A stretch of 64,000 nucleotides of DNA from Acestrorhynchus altus. Its lineage: Eukaryota > Chordata > Actinopteri > Characiformes > Acestrorhynchidae. The stretch is from positions 2,713,280-2,777,279 of the forward strand of contig CM067525.1 in assembly GCA_034509495.1 (NCBI GenBank). Direction: 5' to 3'. Made by a program: the position numbers and the translations under genes. The notes under the pieces are model-generated. The model did no database searches. It was not told the origin of the DNA and worked only from the letters and a program-made list of their open reading frames with translations. This document shows positions 36,285 through 49,454 of this stretch, piece by piece. Numbering within the stretch: position 1 is the first letter of the stretch; every line of letters starts with the position of its first letter.

Positions 36285-36600
36285 GGGGCAGACGTGGCCT
36301 GGTGATTAGGGAACCAGCATGGTGACTGGACAGTTGCCAGTTTGATTCCCTGAACTGGCAGGACATGACTGAGTGCACCATGGACAGTGTGTGAATTCAC
36401 TAGTGTGTGTGTGGGTTTCAATGCATGGACGGGTTAAATGTGGAGGACAAATTCCCAGAGAGGGTCTAAATGCACATTACATTTAAGCTGTATTTTGGGG
36501 GAGATGTGCTACTGGAAATGAACCAGGTACCTGCGACAAATCAGGTTAGAGCAGTGAGTCGCTGTAGAATATAAGGGCATCTGCCAAATGCCGTAAATGG
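36285..36600 (+). mobile_element. tRNA-related SINE, copy 1
   Basis: Begins 'ggcagacgtggcctggtgat' (box-A-like TGGCCTGGTGA) and has GTTTGATTCCCTGAA (box-B-like). It goes on with 'gtgtgtgaattcactagtgt' and 'tggacgggttaaatgtggag'. The tail carries the 'catctgccaaatgccgtaaa' motif common in otophysan repeats. Confidence 0.8.
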
Positions 36601-37357
36601 AAATGAGTAGAGATGATCGAGTTGAGAAATAAGTATCATGCAGTTGAAAAGTGGCTATAGTGGACCTTCTATCTTAATCAGTTACCTTCATTTTTCAGAT
36701 TCTCAACCAATTATTGTTTATTATAAATGTTATTGTGGCAGCTGTACTCGCTGGTTTCATCTCAGTTTAATTGAAAGGCAGCAGATTTCTACATAACTGG
36801 ATTTCTGGACTGTTTAGTGTAACTTGGTGCAAAGCAGAAGTCTGAATTATCCCCTCGGGAGGTTGACGCATTTACTTTTCAATTACCGTCTGGCGTCTAT
36901 AAAGCCCAGTTCTGATAGAGCAGTGTGCAGAGCACAAAAGGAGACAGCAAGCTTCTGCTGGTGCTCATGGCACAGTCTTTTCATCTGTCACTGCACTGTC
37001 TGCTTGCGCTCTGCCGCATTGCCAAAAAACTGGCACAGGGCATTCATGAGACTGAGTTATGGGAACAACCTGGCTTGCAAAACAACTTTTTTCTTCAAGA
37101 GACAGGACGGCGTCACCGGTTTTGAAGGCTGTCGCCACAATAAGCATGGAAGAACTTCACTTGCCTCAGCAGAACCGACATTTTTCCAGAGAAGTGTGCA
37201 ATTACGGAGAGGAATGGAGAGAGTTCTGTTCAGCTGCATGACGCCGAGAATGAAGGATTTGAGAAAAAATATATTTCTAACGATATTATCTTTTGTATGG
37301 GAGACTGTCAGCTTCAGCGCTTTAGACGATTTACTCGAAAGCAGTCATTTGAGAGAT
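36601..37357. other. Unassigned
   Basis: Unique-looking; the longest open frame of the region (36824-37483) runs into antisense Tc1 sequence and is not a gene. Confidence 0.4.
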
Positions 37358-37700
37358 CCTGACAGGTACCGTAAGAACCTGATCTACCATCAGGGCATTT
37401 TATGGTCTGCTCTTGGGCTGAACCTGCTAGGATGGTCTGATCTGGTCATGTGGGCAGTTGTTCTAAATGTTCTCCACTTGTAAATGATGGTCCGGACAGT
37501 GGAACGGCTGATTTCTAATTGTTCTGAGATCTTTTTAAATCCATTACCAAATCATCTGCATCTACAACCTTCTTTCTGAAGGTCAGATCTTCGGATCTCA
37601 TCATGGTAAGCCTCAATTCAACAATCAAAAACAAACCAAACTAATGTCTGAGGTTTAAATCAGAGGCACCTTCAGAGTCCTCTCTAACGATGGTTAACGA
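37358..37700 (-). mobile_element. Tc1 element, N-terminal half
   Basis: Antisense copy with 'gtaagaacctgatctacc', 'gtggaacggctgatttctaa', 'tacaaccttctttctgaagg' and the 'aacaatcaaaaacaaaccaa' leader. Mirrors the 34.2 kb copy over the DNA-binding domain. Confidence 0.83.
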
Positions 37701-37872
37701 GTGTTTTTTAGTGTATGATCTCATACTGTTGGTGGACTGGGCTGGAGAACTACCATCACTGACATTGAGGTAATGGAATGGCAGGAACTGTGGTTTGTTC
37801 TGGGTGACTTAGTGTCATTCATAAAGGACAAAAAGCATTAGCCATTATCCATATGTGCCCTCCCCGCCCCCC

Positions 37873-37903
37873 CACCCCCACCCACACACACACACACACA
37901 CAC
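37873..37903 (+). repeat. C-rich tract and (CA)n microsatellite
   Basis: CCCCACCCC words followed by about 10 CA units. Confidence 0.9.
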
Positions 37904-38512
37904 TAATCATATAACCTAACAAATACTAACACCTACAACTTCACCGAAAGCATATTTAATCTGAACTAAAACATACTTAATTTGCATTTATTCTACTGTA
38001 GAGAAACAATTTTGAACTGTCAATTTGATATGATTTATTCATATTTTATACACAAGCACCTCAAATTGGGTTCATAAAATATAATCTCCTAAATGAGGCA
38101 ATGAAACATTCTTTCTTTTGGGGGAAAAAAAAGGACCAAACAGTTGTGATGGTAGTTTTAAGGTGTTTTTGCAGATAATCTTCCAGCCTGGTAACAAAAA
38201 AATAATTACAGCTCAGGGATCTTTACTAAAATAGCCCTAAATCCAGACATTTTTATTATTCCAGGGAGTAAAGCATGGCTACATTACCTCCTGCTGTATT
38301 CCCAAAATGATTACATCGTCAGAAAAAAGGTACTGTAGAGGCACATTTGTGTCCCTCATGCAATACAAAAGTACCTTCCAAAAAGGTACAACACGGCCCT
38401 AAAGGTCCAACTGTGTATACCCAGAGTTGAAGGTACAGTATATACACAGCTGGGCAGTAACTGCATATATGTACCATAAAAAAAAAAGCCTGGAGTCAAA
38501 GCAGAGACTACA
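37904..38512. other. Unassigned
   Basis: No gene; 'aaggtaca' recurs several times between 38330 and 38440 as a loose local repeat. Confidence 0.4.
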
Positions 38513-38820
38513 CTGTTAATGTAATTAACTCATAGAACCCAAGAACTGCACTTTGCATTGTAAGGACTTCAGAGAGTAATTGAGCTCAGAACACCGTTAA
38601 TCCCAGTTTAAATGCCATAGCAACCTTTCAGTGCATGTTTACTGCTCTGTACACATGTACACACCACCTGCATACAGACTCAGCGAGAGGGGTGGGGCTA
38701 ATGAGGTCACTGGCCCATTGGGTTATAGAGGAAAATGAGATGGAAGGGGTTGTTGCTGTTTTTCTACTCAGTGTATAAATTTCAGAATAAAAGTGCTGGA
38801 GTGAAATTCTGATACACAAC
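38513..38820 (+). repeat. Dispersed GC-box repeat, near full copy
   Basis: 'aactcatagaacccaagaac', 'tttcagtgcatgtttactgc', 'cctgcatacagactcagcga', 'gaggggtggggctaatgagg' and 'gggttatagaggaaaatgag'. The fullest copy; reference for the family. Confidence 0.78.
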
Positions 38821-40569
38821 CAAAATACAACCTGAATCTCTATTTCAATGTGTTATAAAGCTCCTTTTAAGTGCATTCATTGCAAACAACTCATCCACAG
38901 TCTCAAAAACACACGGGATGATCGGGGGTTTAGGATTTAATATAAAACAACCTGAGGACACAAACAGACAATGGCACTCAAACTAATAGAAGAATAAACT
39001 AATACCGAACCTGGACAAACCACATGGTAACAGACAAACAAAAGGTACTCACAAACCAAAGACAGCAACTACAACAACCACAACAAAGGAATGACCAGGA
39101 GGGACTGGAACAAAGGGTCTTAAATACACTGACAGCATTAGACACACCTGGAACCGGATAACGAATGGTCAGGGTTAACAATGAGACACAGCTGGGAATG
39201 GGCGGGGCCAGGGTGGAGACATGACCAAAACAGAACAAAACAAAACACATGTGCTGAGAGACGGGAAGACAGGAGTAAACAGGACTGATACATGACAGAT
39301 GTCGTGTTTTTTAGTCCTTATAAGCAAAAAAAAAAAAGATGCAAGTAAATGTTTGATCAAAATGGTCAACGCATTAAAATATCTAAATCCTTTTTTAGTT
39401 TTAAATCTCAAATGAATACAAATTCGTCTCCTATAAAGACTTTCCTGGTTTCTAGCTGAACAAAAGTACGTCAAACTACAAAAACATCCCATAAATTTGG
39501 TCTCCAGTTCTAATGGTTAAGCAAGAAAATACAGCACATGGTAAAATTGTCCTGTTACTAAAGGCGCTGGAAACACAGAAAGGTACCGACAGGTCTGACA
39601 GCGTACTTTCCTTTTTCTTAAGTAAAAACAGACGCGGAAACAGACAACGGATAATGAAATAATGCCTCGTAGTTGACAGATAAACAAGCTGTGTGTAGCT
39701 CGTATACAACACGAGCTCAAGCAAGTATGCGGGACAATTGTATTCCAGCGCTGTTCTGTCCATCGTTAGTGTCACTCAGGGGCCTAATAAAGCTCCAGGA
39801 CCTCAGCACACACTCAATTATGGCCTGTGTCAATGACAGGAAATGGCCAGCTGACCACAGCAGAGTAGCCACCCAATGTCCAATATCTCTCCAGCCTGAT
39901 CCCATCTTGCCTTTGCACCGCACTCCTGTGGGCGGGATTAGATTTAATTGCACTGAGCGACTGAAGGACAAAATAAGCAGGAATGCGCTGCATTCATTCC
40001 ACTCTAAAACGCTCCACACTGGCTGTTATAACTACGTTACTGCTCCTGCAAGAGTGACCCGCCGAACCAAACAATGAGGAGATACATAATGTGCTTCGGT
40101 CGGAAGTAAAAGGCAGGACTTCCACATTTACATAAATCAATGAGACGGAACAACATGAAAGATGCCGGTTTGATGTATTAAAAAAGAAGAAGGAACTCCA
40201 GATTTAACGAGGCTTGGGCTATGAGGTAGTGGGACATAGTGTCCGACATCAGTCACTGCGGTGGTACTACCAGTACAGCAGTTATATATGGGTGGCCTTC
40301 GGTTGATCAATGCATTGAGAAACCTTGGCATGAACTGGAGCTTACAGCCGTCCTGTCCTTCCTCTATGTCTCTCACCAATATGGGAGCTACTCTCATTTT
40401 CACACGTGCACTTTTTAACTGGATTTTGTCCCGTTAAATTGAACTCTGTTGTGAAAACAGGGTGAAAACAGTAATTGCACTCTAATGTGGACCAAAATGA
40501 CCGTCCTGGACACTTTAGAGGAGGAGCTCTCAAGCTGGTCCCAAATGAGCTCTGGAGAGGTACACGGAC
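38821..40569. other. Unassigned; possible conserved block
   Basis: 39770-40020 is unique, evenly composed and free of repeats; a 134-codon open frame crosses it but has no domain or splice context. Candidate non-coding element only. Confidence 0.3.
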
Positions 40570-40740
40570 ACACACACACAATAGTGAATTCACACACTAG
40601 GGTGTGGTGAGCCTACGTGCCTAGAGCACGTGGGCAGACCTATCCATGGGCGATTCGGTCATGTCCTACCAGTTCAGGGACTCAAACTGGAAGCCTTCCA
40701 ATCACAAAGCTGGATCCCTAACAGGCAGACGGGTCTGACC
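40570..40740 (-). mobile_element. tRNA-related SINE, copy 2
   Basis: Antisense of the 36.3 kb SINE: 'aatagtgaattcacacacta', 'catgtcctaccagttcaggg', 'tggatccctaac'. Confidence 0.7.
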
Positions 40741-41639
40741 AATAAAACATAGTGCATCCAACAAGCCAAATGAAAGCCTCATACATCTAGTTAAAGAACC
40801 TACACATGACTTAAAAGTTCTTTATGAACTTTACTCATCCAACCTTTTAACCACACGACACCATGTATTTTGAACACTCTCTACATGATTTATTCAGTTC
40901 CCTGAACTGCCTTTCTGAGAAGTTCTGAGCCAGACACAGGCTTTGATGAATTTCCTGTTTCCAGAGTGAACCTTTTGCTCTCAGGGTGACAACTGTCATG
41001 CACGTTCACTCAGAGACTGTCAGGTTCTTTAAACAAGGACCGAAGAGAGAAGACAAACAGTCAAATGGGTTCACTGACCCTAACAGGTCTAAGGACAGGA
41101 GAGCCGGCCTAAAGGGATGTCTGAGCAAAGAGGAAACGTGCACAGTGGTGTTATAGTAGGACAACTTTTGCTTTGTTACAAGGTCATTCACTGGACGGTT
41201 CTTTGGAGAAGCACTTTAATACGTAAGATGTGCCTTAGGAACCGTTTCGTATTTGGTCTGTCGTAGCTGAACATCTCTGAAAATCTCGTTTCTGTCTCTT
41301 TTTGTCTGCAGACCAAAGAGTGTCCACGCTTTCTGCTGTCTAATGTTCTCTTCTTTATAAATAATGTCTAGTGATGAATAGTGATAGCTCATGGCCTCGT
41401 TTATTTGATGTGTAATGAACATTATTCATTTTCTGGTGTCAGAAACGTTTTGAATAAGAAAATATTTGAAGCAAGTGTAGCAAGTGGCAACTTCACAGGA
41501 GAGGGAAAAACCTTCGACTGATTTCGAGTCCTTTCGGAGCATTTCTGGCTGTCTATTCATCAAGAATACGCTATACAAAAGAATACGCTATTTTGGAGTG
41601 GCGTTTGAAGGAGTCTGTCTTTTTAAAACCACAGACATT
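40741..41639. other. Unassigned
   Basis: Nothing recognised. Confidence 0.4.
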
Positions 41640-41915
41640 AGTGTGGTTTGCTCTTGATTGTTGAATGAGTGGTTTACCATAATGAGACCCAGTGAGTGCT
41701 GGGAGGCCTTCAGGAGAAAGGCCTTTAAAAGCTCTCCAAACAGTTACAAAGTGGAGAACATTTAAAGCAACTGGCAGCGTGGACAAAATCAGCCCAATAG
41801 TACCGGGAGCTCTTTCCACAGTTGAACGTCAACGTGCAGCATCTACCATCAGATGGCATGAGTTAGATTTCCCTGCGAGAATTATGCATGGAGGAGTGGG
41901 AACACCACTATCTGT
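41640..41915 (+). mobile_element. Internally deleted Tc1 element, strongly decayed
   Basis: 'ggtttgctcttgattgttga' leader, 'gtggagaacatttaaagcaa', 'cgtcaacgtgcagcatctac' and 'gcatggaggagtgggaacac' follow family order within only 270 bp. Confidence 0.75.
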
Positions 41916-42411
41916 CCAGTCGTACCTTGTGTCTTCCCTTTCAAATCTAAGCAGTGTGTGCAGCTGGCAGGACACTGTCCATTGAGGTCCTATAAATCAG
42001 CGAGTGTCGCACTATTACACCTCACTGAAACAGAGGACGGTGGACCCGAACTGCCCGTGTGATTTAACGTTATGGATGAGTGGTGAGGCGCACATGCACC
42101 AGACTCACCTAATAAAGCTTCATAAGTGAAATACATCACCATGAAGAAGAAAGACTGGGTGGTAACACAGGGGAGAGAAATATAGGGATGTGCTTGAGGG
42201 CAACACCAGTGAGATTAGAAAAGTGTAGGAGACAGACAGACATTACAGATATGGAGATTTTCAGGAGATTTGTCTTTATTTGAGATGGAAATAAGTTTTG
42301 ATCAAAAGTTTACGTTTGTTTTTGGTTATACAGAGCAATGCTTTTGGAAATTGATCATCGGGAGGGTTTTTGAGCTGAAAATGCAATACTTGTATTTCTA
42401 ATAATAAGTTC
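41916..42411. other. Unassigned
   Basis: Nothing recognised. Confidence 0.4.
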
Positions 42412-42610
42412 AGTGGCCTTTTGACTGAAAGGTTGCTGGTTTGATTCCCTGAACTGGCAGGATATGACGGACGTGCCCTCGAGCGAAGCACTTAACTCCC
42501 GAGCTGCTCCCCAGGGCATCCAACGCTCCAGGCATGTGTGCTCACTGCCCCTAGAGTGTGAATTCACTAGTGTGTATAAGTGTGTATCAATTTGTGGATG
42601 GGTTTATATA
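42412..42610 (+). mobile_element. tRNA-related SINE, copy 3
   Basis: GGTTTGATTCCCTGAACTGG is a good box B. Then 'ctcgagcgaagcacttaact', 'gctccccagggcatccaacg', 'ctcactgcccctagagtgtg' and 'tgtggatgggttt'. The 5' part is truncated. Confidence 0.8.
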
Positions 42611-42629
42611 CATGTTTACATCTGTTTGC

Positions 42630-42835
42630 ATGTTAAGCATGTACAGGTGGACAGAGCAGTAAACATGCACTGGAAGCTCCTTTGGCCTTTAAACTGGGAT
42701 TCAGTTGGAAACGAGTTAATTGAAGTTGTTATGATGTCATGTCTGTAGGTTACTCTGATCCTGAGATACGAATGTCGAAAATGCCACGTGACGGCCCGCA
42801 AAGTGCGGATCTCGGGTTCTAAGAGTTAAGGACGG
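42630..42835 (-). repeat. Dispersed GC-box repeat, antisense copy with empty SINE site
   Basis: 'acagagcagtaaacatgcac', 'ggaagctcctttggc', 'tttaaactgggattcagttg', 'tctgtaggttactctgatcc' and 'atctcgggttctaagagtta'. Continuous across the point where the 49.45 kb copy holds a SINE. Confidence 0.75.
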
Positions 42836-44387
42836 TGTGAGAACTGTACAAACACACGCAATCTGTTTGTCTAATAAGAGAGCCATTCTCTTAAACTGAT
42901 AAACACACAGAGTGTACTCAAGCTTAGAAGTTTGTGCAGGTGGCTCTTGGCACGAGTGTGTGTTAGAGAGACTGAAATTGTGCAGAACACACAGAAATAT
43001 GTTCGCTCTTAGTATTCTGCAGCAGTGGGCCAGCTGTCACATCTCATTTCACTGTAGAGAACGCAAGTCCAGCCCCTCCCCTCCGCAGAGTCGCCAACTG
43101 CTACCTGCTGAGTCTCTTTCTCTCTCTACAGGAGGCCCTCCACCCCATGTGCCATATGCCGTGCTCAGCCACTGTGCTGTTCCATACACGGACGACAATC
43201 CTAATTTCCCTGCGTTCTCACGGATTCCATTCTTCCTGGAGTGTGTTTGTTTTTCAGAAACCCTGTGTCTACTGTCCTATAATCAAAGATAACAAGTCTT
43301 CACATGCAGGCGATTTTCAGACAGATGTTTAAGAGCAACTAAGATGGTCACTGCATTTTTGGACGAGTCAATGCCGATTGGCTCTAGTCAGGAGATTTTA
43401 AGGCAGTTGATAGATGGACTAAACTGACTGTGTGATAGACTGATATACTGTTCAGTCGTGTTGTATGAATAGATTGCACCAACGACCAATGAGGACATTG
43501 CAAATGACATGAGCAAAAAATGAAATAGAGCAAATCATTAAAGATAAATGCAAAATCAATAGAATTCGTGGTGTTGTGTGAGTCATTCAGTCTATTTTGA
43601 AACTGATACGACTTAAAAAGTTGGGTTATGTATCTTGGGTACTAGCTAACCCTGGTCCCAAGAGGAATATTCATATGTATCCAAATAAGATACCCTTTCA
43701 GGAATCATACAATCTATACTAATGTATAATCTAGCATAAAGGCACCCACAATCAGCCAGTACAAACAATTCCCCAATTTAGGTCACTTGGGAATAACAAC
43801 TAGTTCCCCTCATTTCAGTAGCCAATCGATTTGAGTATTCCTTGGGAATTTCCTTAAATAAATTGGCAAAGGGAGTGAGAGGAATTGAGCAAGATCCCCA
43901 AAGTGGTCAATATAGGGACTGGCTGATGTTAAGGGACCCGAACCTAACCTCATTTAACCCTAACCATATGATAACCATAACATTAAAACAAACTGAATTT
44001 AAGTCAACCGAACCCTTAACCTACCCCTAACATAACCTCAGTGTAGTTCCCATCAACTAATTCCTTCTTTAATTCCTTTAGTAAAGGAAAGGCAACAAGT
44101 GTCATCTTTTTGTGTGCATTTGGCAAAACTGCACCACCAGCAAACGGGGGGTTGTTGTAAATTATAATGTAGCCTCAGGTACATTACTGTTGGGTCCTGC
44201 CAGAAATGGGTGCCCTTATGATATATATGAAACAGTCTGTGAAATTGTGCATATGGTACTCGGTTCTTGAGGTGCATTTGTGCATCGTATGTACATATTT
44301 TTGGAGATCTGATACCGATCTTTAAAGTCAATTATAAAAATAATTGTAATGGTACTTTGTTCTGTTAAAGAACCTCACAACTCTACC
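42836..44387. other. Unassigned
   Basis: No gene. 43930-44035 has several AACCTAACC/ACCCTAACC words, a weak telomere-like patch. Confidence 0.35.
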
Positions 44388-44472
<85 letters not shown>

Positions 44473-44473
44473 G
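44388..44473 (+). repeat. (GATA)n microsatellite
   Basis: About 21 uninterrupted 4-bp units. Confidence 0.98.
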
Positions 44474-45684
44474 TACACATTGTACACTACTGGCACAGTA
44501 GTGCTGGCACAGCATGGATAGGCTGCTGTTAGCATGTGATTTACGCTGTGAAGACACTTTCAAGATGCTGACATATACGATACCACCAAAGTAAAAGACC
44601 AGAGACACTTTATATCACAGGCCGTTTTTCTGTTTTACTGTGTCAATAAGTCTCAGGATTAGAGACTCGGGCTTATGACTTTCGGTCTGGGACACAGAGG
44701 TACTATATGAGCAGTAATGCTAGATTTCGTGTCCGTTCACTTGACTTTCTTGTGTAGCATTACTCATTTCACTAAGCCCGGTGGCTTGTGTCAAGGCCTG
44801 TGAAGCGAGAAAGAAGCAATGCATATGCAAGCAGTATAGCCTGGTCAATAAAATCCATTTAGCCTCTCAATTATTGAGTGTAACACTAGGCTGAAGCTGA
44901 AGGCCTGTGAGAGAGCACTTACTGAGAGAAATGGTGAGGAGCATTGCATAGCTATAACAAATATTGGCCTCGCTCTACTGAACACGCATGCAGTTGTGGA
45001 CATGATCTACCCCTGGATTAATGCTGTCCCGTTGGAATTCCAAGCAAATGGGCGGCAGGAACAATCACTGTTAAATTAACACACTGTAGGAGTGAGAATT
45101 AGACTGTGGCCACTGAGAAAGAGCGTGCCAGCAGTCTTCCACTGGATAATCATGTGTTACAAAGACTTCTATTTAAGGCTTTTCTTTCTTTCTTCTTTGA
45201 CAAGTCTGGAAAAAGGTCTGAGGAACATATTTGCTGGATCTTTTCTCATTGGCTTGCTGTACCATTCTAAACTGTGGACTCCAGTACACTGATGTTAACT
45301 GAGGCAAGTTCGTTTGTGACCTCCTGGTCAGTCTCAGACGCACTCTTGGTGAAATGTTAGTAGGTTGGTCACTCTTATGAAGGTTCAAACATTTTTGAAG
45401 ATTTGTCCAGTTTGGCTAATAGCTGCTCCCCAAAGTCAAACCCAAAGACAGACCGTATACAGTCAAGAAATTCAGCCTACGTTACACAGTCCTCTGCAAT
45501 CATATCCTTGAGGATCTGTGAGAAACTTCAGAGGTTCTTCAATTTGAAACTGTAGAGGAACCTCTTAGAGTGCTCCAAGGCGCCTTTAAGAAATACTTGT
45601 CCTTTTACTGAAGGTTCCTTGAAGCATCTTAAGAAGTAACATGCTTTTTACAGCGCCCATGGAATTGGTGGATATAACGCCTCC
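44474..45684. other. Unassigned; possible conserved block
   Basis: 44800-45080 is unique, repeat-free, with CAATTATTGAG and ATTAATGC words. No gene read. Candidate non-coding element only. Confidence 0.3.
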
Positions 45685-46040
45685 AGAGTTCATTTTGAAA
45701 TGTTGAATTTGAATTCCGTCAGACGTTTCATGACTTCCAACCGGGCTTCCAACCGGCATTTTCAGCAGGATAATGCTCCCACACACAGCAAGGGTTTCCC
45801 AACACTTCCTTGGACTACCCAGTCACCAGATATATCATCAATTCAGCATTTATGGGACCAGCTGGGACCATGTGCTACTGGATGCCATAAAGAACCTGTA
45901 CCCCTTCATGCCCAAATGTATCTCATCTTGTATCCAGGCTAGAGGCCCAACAGGGTACTAGATCCTCTTTTCAGTTGTACAGTTTTCCCCGATAAACGTA
46001 TCCTTTCCCTCTAATATTGTAATAACATATATAGTGTATA
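45685..46040 (+). mobile_element. Tc1/mariner C-terminal fragment, second family
   Basis: 'ggcattttcagcaggataat' gives HFQQDNAPTHSKG with the second catalytic Asp, then W-T-T-Q-S-P-D-I-S-S-I-Q-H-L-W-D. The expected Glu of SPDxxxIE is Gln, so it would be catalytically dead even if in frame. Confidence 0.8.
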
Positions 46041-48239
46041 TAGGGACGGGGTATATACCATATCAAGGAGTACTGGAGTACTGGGTGTTTTGACAGTTTT
46101 TTATACCACCTTGTATATAAACAGCCAAAAAACATTTCAACTAGCAAAAGTTGGTTAGAACAAGCCTAAACCTCCAATTTATATAAAATATAAAGATTTA
46201 TGAAAGTACCTAAAGGACCATTTTATTTTGACACTATACATTAATCATTAATATGTGTGGACCATTAACTTGCAATTTCTTTTCAGACCACACAGAAAAA
46301 TGTGTGTATTGAAATCAATAAGCGCCAGCCATCATGTTTGCTCCTTTTTGAATTGCTTTCGGTTCTTCTGTGTTCGTCACTTGGCTGCCATTAGCCTCGA
46401 GGACTAGAGCCAGAACAGGCAGACTGTGCTCACAAACATTCAGGTGTTATAATGAGATGTTTGACCCGGAGGCATGCGAGGCGTCCAGGGAGCTGCCGGA
46501 CCCTCTCTTGAGTTAGTGAGATGGCCAGAGCAGTAATAGAGGTCAAGACTATTAAAGAAAGTGTAAAAAGTAAACGTGCATTGATTTTCCTAAAGGAAAT
46601 CTTGTTATGAGGAAAAGCAATTTTACTAAAGTTGTAGTTCGGTCAGTTTTTTAGTGATTAGTCAATGAGAGCACAAGGACCGGAATGTGTTTCATAAAGA
46701 GGACGTCTCAAAAGTAAGAAAACATACTTATCCAATTGTATGAGGAAGCTGTGGGGGACATATGGCATCCAAGTTGACCAATGAGGCGGCCATCTTCAAG
46801 GCTGCCGGCTTTGATGGAACTTCGGTTTTAACTGGGAAGGTAGGTGTGTGACACATCAAACTGGTCAAGAATTTCACCTGAAAAACATTGATGCACTTCA
46901 GGTTTACATAACGTCTTCCCCTGGAGAGCTATCGTCCTGCTGCATTGGCTGAATGAGGTCTTAGACTTGCATTGACATTGAAAACTGCATCACCTACTGT
47001 GGTGGTCCTGTTGGTGGTCCTCTTTAAGTAAAATATTATCAGCTATTATCTCCCCGGTTGAACGAAACAATCTGACAGGGTATTTATCACAGCTCACCCC
47101 ATTGGTTAATGAAAGGAGCCAATGGGGAGCGACCTTCCAACCCCTGGTCAAACAAAAATGCCTGATTACCCACCCAAATAATTCAAAGCCCGAGTAGCAC
47201 CTCTGGAACAACACCTTCGTCCCGAGAATAGGAAGTCTCTGTGATCCCAAACATTCTGAACGTTCTTTGAGCGACGCCTCAGAGGAACCACATTTGATTC
47301 CGAACAGAACCACGTTTTTAATAGAGGTGCTGTACGTGTGAAGGACCTTGAAATTGGTAGAAGCTTCTTTAATCCCGAGAAGCTTTCGTTCCATGACGGG
47401 TTGTCAGGCTGTGTGAGCTACACTCGTGAGTGGCCCTCATCATCTAGCTTAACGAGAGCATATTTACTAGCTGGTAATGAGAGTCAAGAGGGTGACGAGT
47501 GAATCACTCAGTATCCATTCATCTCTCACATCAGCCAGTGTAGTGCTTACAAGAGCCAGTGGTGAAATGCCAGGCCTGGTGTTTGGAGCTCAGCTGAAAG
47601 AAATCAAATGCATTAGGCAATTAAAAAGACATTTAGTCCCTTCTAATGGGAGACAAATTACAAAGTAAGCAGGGCGATACTTGATACTCGAAAATTTATT
47701 TGACATGTTTTTAAAGCATGCATCATTTCCACTCTGTGAAATGTGTCACAACAAAATTTGTCTTCCGTGTTACTGTGTTAACGTAATGCCTTTTAATTCA
47801 TTTATATGGAAATTCTATGCAAATTTAAATTAAGTAAATTCAACGCTGAGTTCCGTGGTTTGTCACAGGTGATTCTATTTTATTGGTTTGTTTTTGATAC
47901 AGGTATTTTAACCCTAACCGAGTATAAAGGTCTACACGTGTAATCTATATTATGAATTTTACATTCCATTTCCGACACATGTGCCTTCTCTTCTTCGTTT
48001 GATTGTCCCGTGTCCAGAGAACTGTTTTGTAAAATGTAATTTGGGGTTTATGGACCTCAGGGGAGGAGAACTGAGGGTTGAAGTCCAGCACAGTTTGCTG
48101 ATTTATCTGCTCTGACACACTAATTAAATCTGCTCATTGACTGCTGAGTTGAATCAGGTGCAGTTAAGCAAGAAAATCACCAAACTGTGGAGCTCTCCAC
48201 CTTGAGGACCATATATACATACCATAAGATTATATGACC
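46041..48239. other. Unassigned, long
   Basis: No gene. 46370-46560 and 47430-47665 are unique, evenly composed blocks; candidates for conserved elements. 46720-46870 looks transposon-like but was not identified. Confidence 0.3.
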
Positions 48240-48254
48240 AGCTCCTTGTTCCCA

Positions 48255-48315
48255 TACTATCCTCCTTTCACCCTGTTCTTCAGTGGTCAGGACCCCACAG
48301 GACCGTTCACCATCC
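48255..48315 (-). repeat. Fold-back family fragment
   Basis: 'tcctttcaccctgttcttca' and 'gtggtcaggaccccacagga' match the outer arm end seen at 720-833. Confidence 0.55.
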
Positions 48316-48509
48316 ATTAGCCGCAGAAATGAGCCAAACATGAACAAAAGCCAATGAGAAACACAGACAGGGTCAGTCAGAACAGCAGCAGCAGCGTCCA
48401 CGTCCCAACATCTCACCCAACCTTGATGGTACAAGGCCACTTAACCTGTGACCGTGCGGTCAGACAGTCATGAGTGTCAGTGGGAGGGAAGGAGGAGAGG
48501 CCTCTTGGA

Positions 48510-48775
48510 CCTCCACTTTAATCTAATCCTAATTTAACTTAATCTACACCTAATTCTACACCTTAATCCAACCTTAACCTACACCTTCAGTCTACACCTA
48601 AACCTTACCTTAATCTTCACCGAAACCAAACCGTAACCTACACTTTAATCTACACCTAAACCTAAATTTAACCTTCACCTTAATCTGCACTGAAACCTAA
48701 GATTAACCATGATCTACACCTAATCCTACACCTAAACCTAGCCTTATCCTACACCTTAACCAACAAAGTTTCATC
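48510..48775 (-). repeat. Degenerate telomere-like array (C-rich on +)
   Basis: Irregular words such as CCTAA, ACCTTAACC, CTACACCT and AACCTTAACC over about 260 bp. Not a clean (CCCTAA)n tract. Confidence 0.7.
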
Positions 48776-49454
48776 ATTTCTAGAATGAAGGTAGAATTTC
48801 ATCAACTTACCAGTTAGAATCCTGTGTCCTTTAAAAGCTCTGATGAAGAACAGTGTTTTAAATATTGCAGAAACATGTCCTTGAAATGCACTTGAAATTG
48901 TAAATGAAAAGTATTGAACGGCGTGAAAATACTTGATGTTAATGTGAAAAGTGGTTGCATATGTTTTAAATGGGACTGTAGTCCTTAATGAAAGTGCTTA
49001 CTGTTGGGTTCCAGTGTGAGGTTGGGTTTCTGCATACAGACTGGTTTCAGTGTTGGATGAAAAAGGTTTTTAATGGGGCAATTTAATGCAAGGGGAGCCA
49101 TAATCTGTGACCGTAAAGCTGGAGGGTCACTGTGTGGCTGCACTTTATATACAGCAGCTTGAGCCAGCAGCCACAGCAGTTCTGCTCTCTGATGCTTGAA
49201 TGGAGTCCAAGTGATGTTAATGAGAAGTGAAAGGCCAAAGTTTCCCCCTTCACCTCAGCGGCCCGCCTGACTCTTCCATACCCTCTGGATCGATTCTATC
49301 CTTGTGGTGGTCTCGCTAGTTTAAGGGTTGACCAATTCTCTTTAAAATCGGGCCAGAAAGAAGAAAATAAAAGCAAAAATAATGCATATTCAAAGTCTGA
49401 TTCGTCTGGTTTAGGTTTTACCAAAAGGATCATTAACTGATTAACTGATCATTG
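48776..49454. other. Unassigned
   Basis: Nothing recognised. Confidence 0.4.

Noticed and set aside
36824..37483. Longest open frame outside the repeats (219 codons, +).
   Set aside because: Its last third is antisense Tc1 sequence, there is no domain character, and no splice or Kozak context supports it.
39673..40077. 134-codon + frame across a repeat-free block.
   Set aside because: No domain, no splice context and the opposite strand is equally open; kept only as a possible non-coding conserved block.
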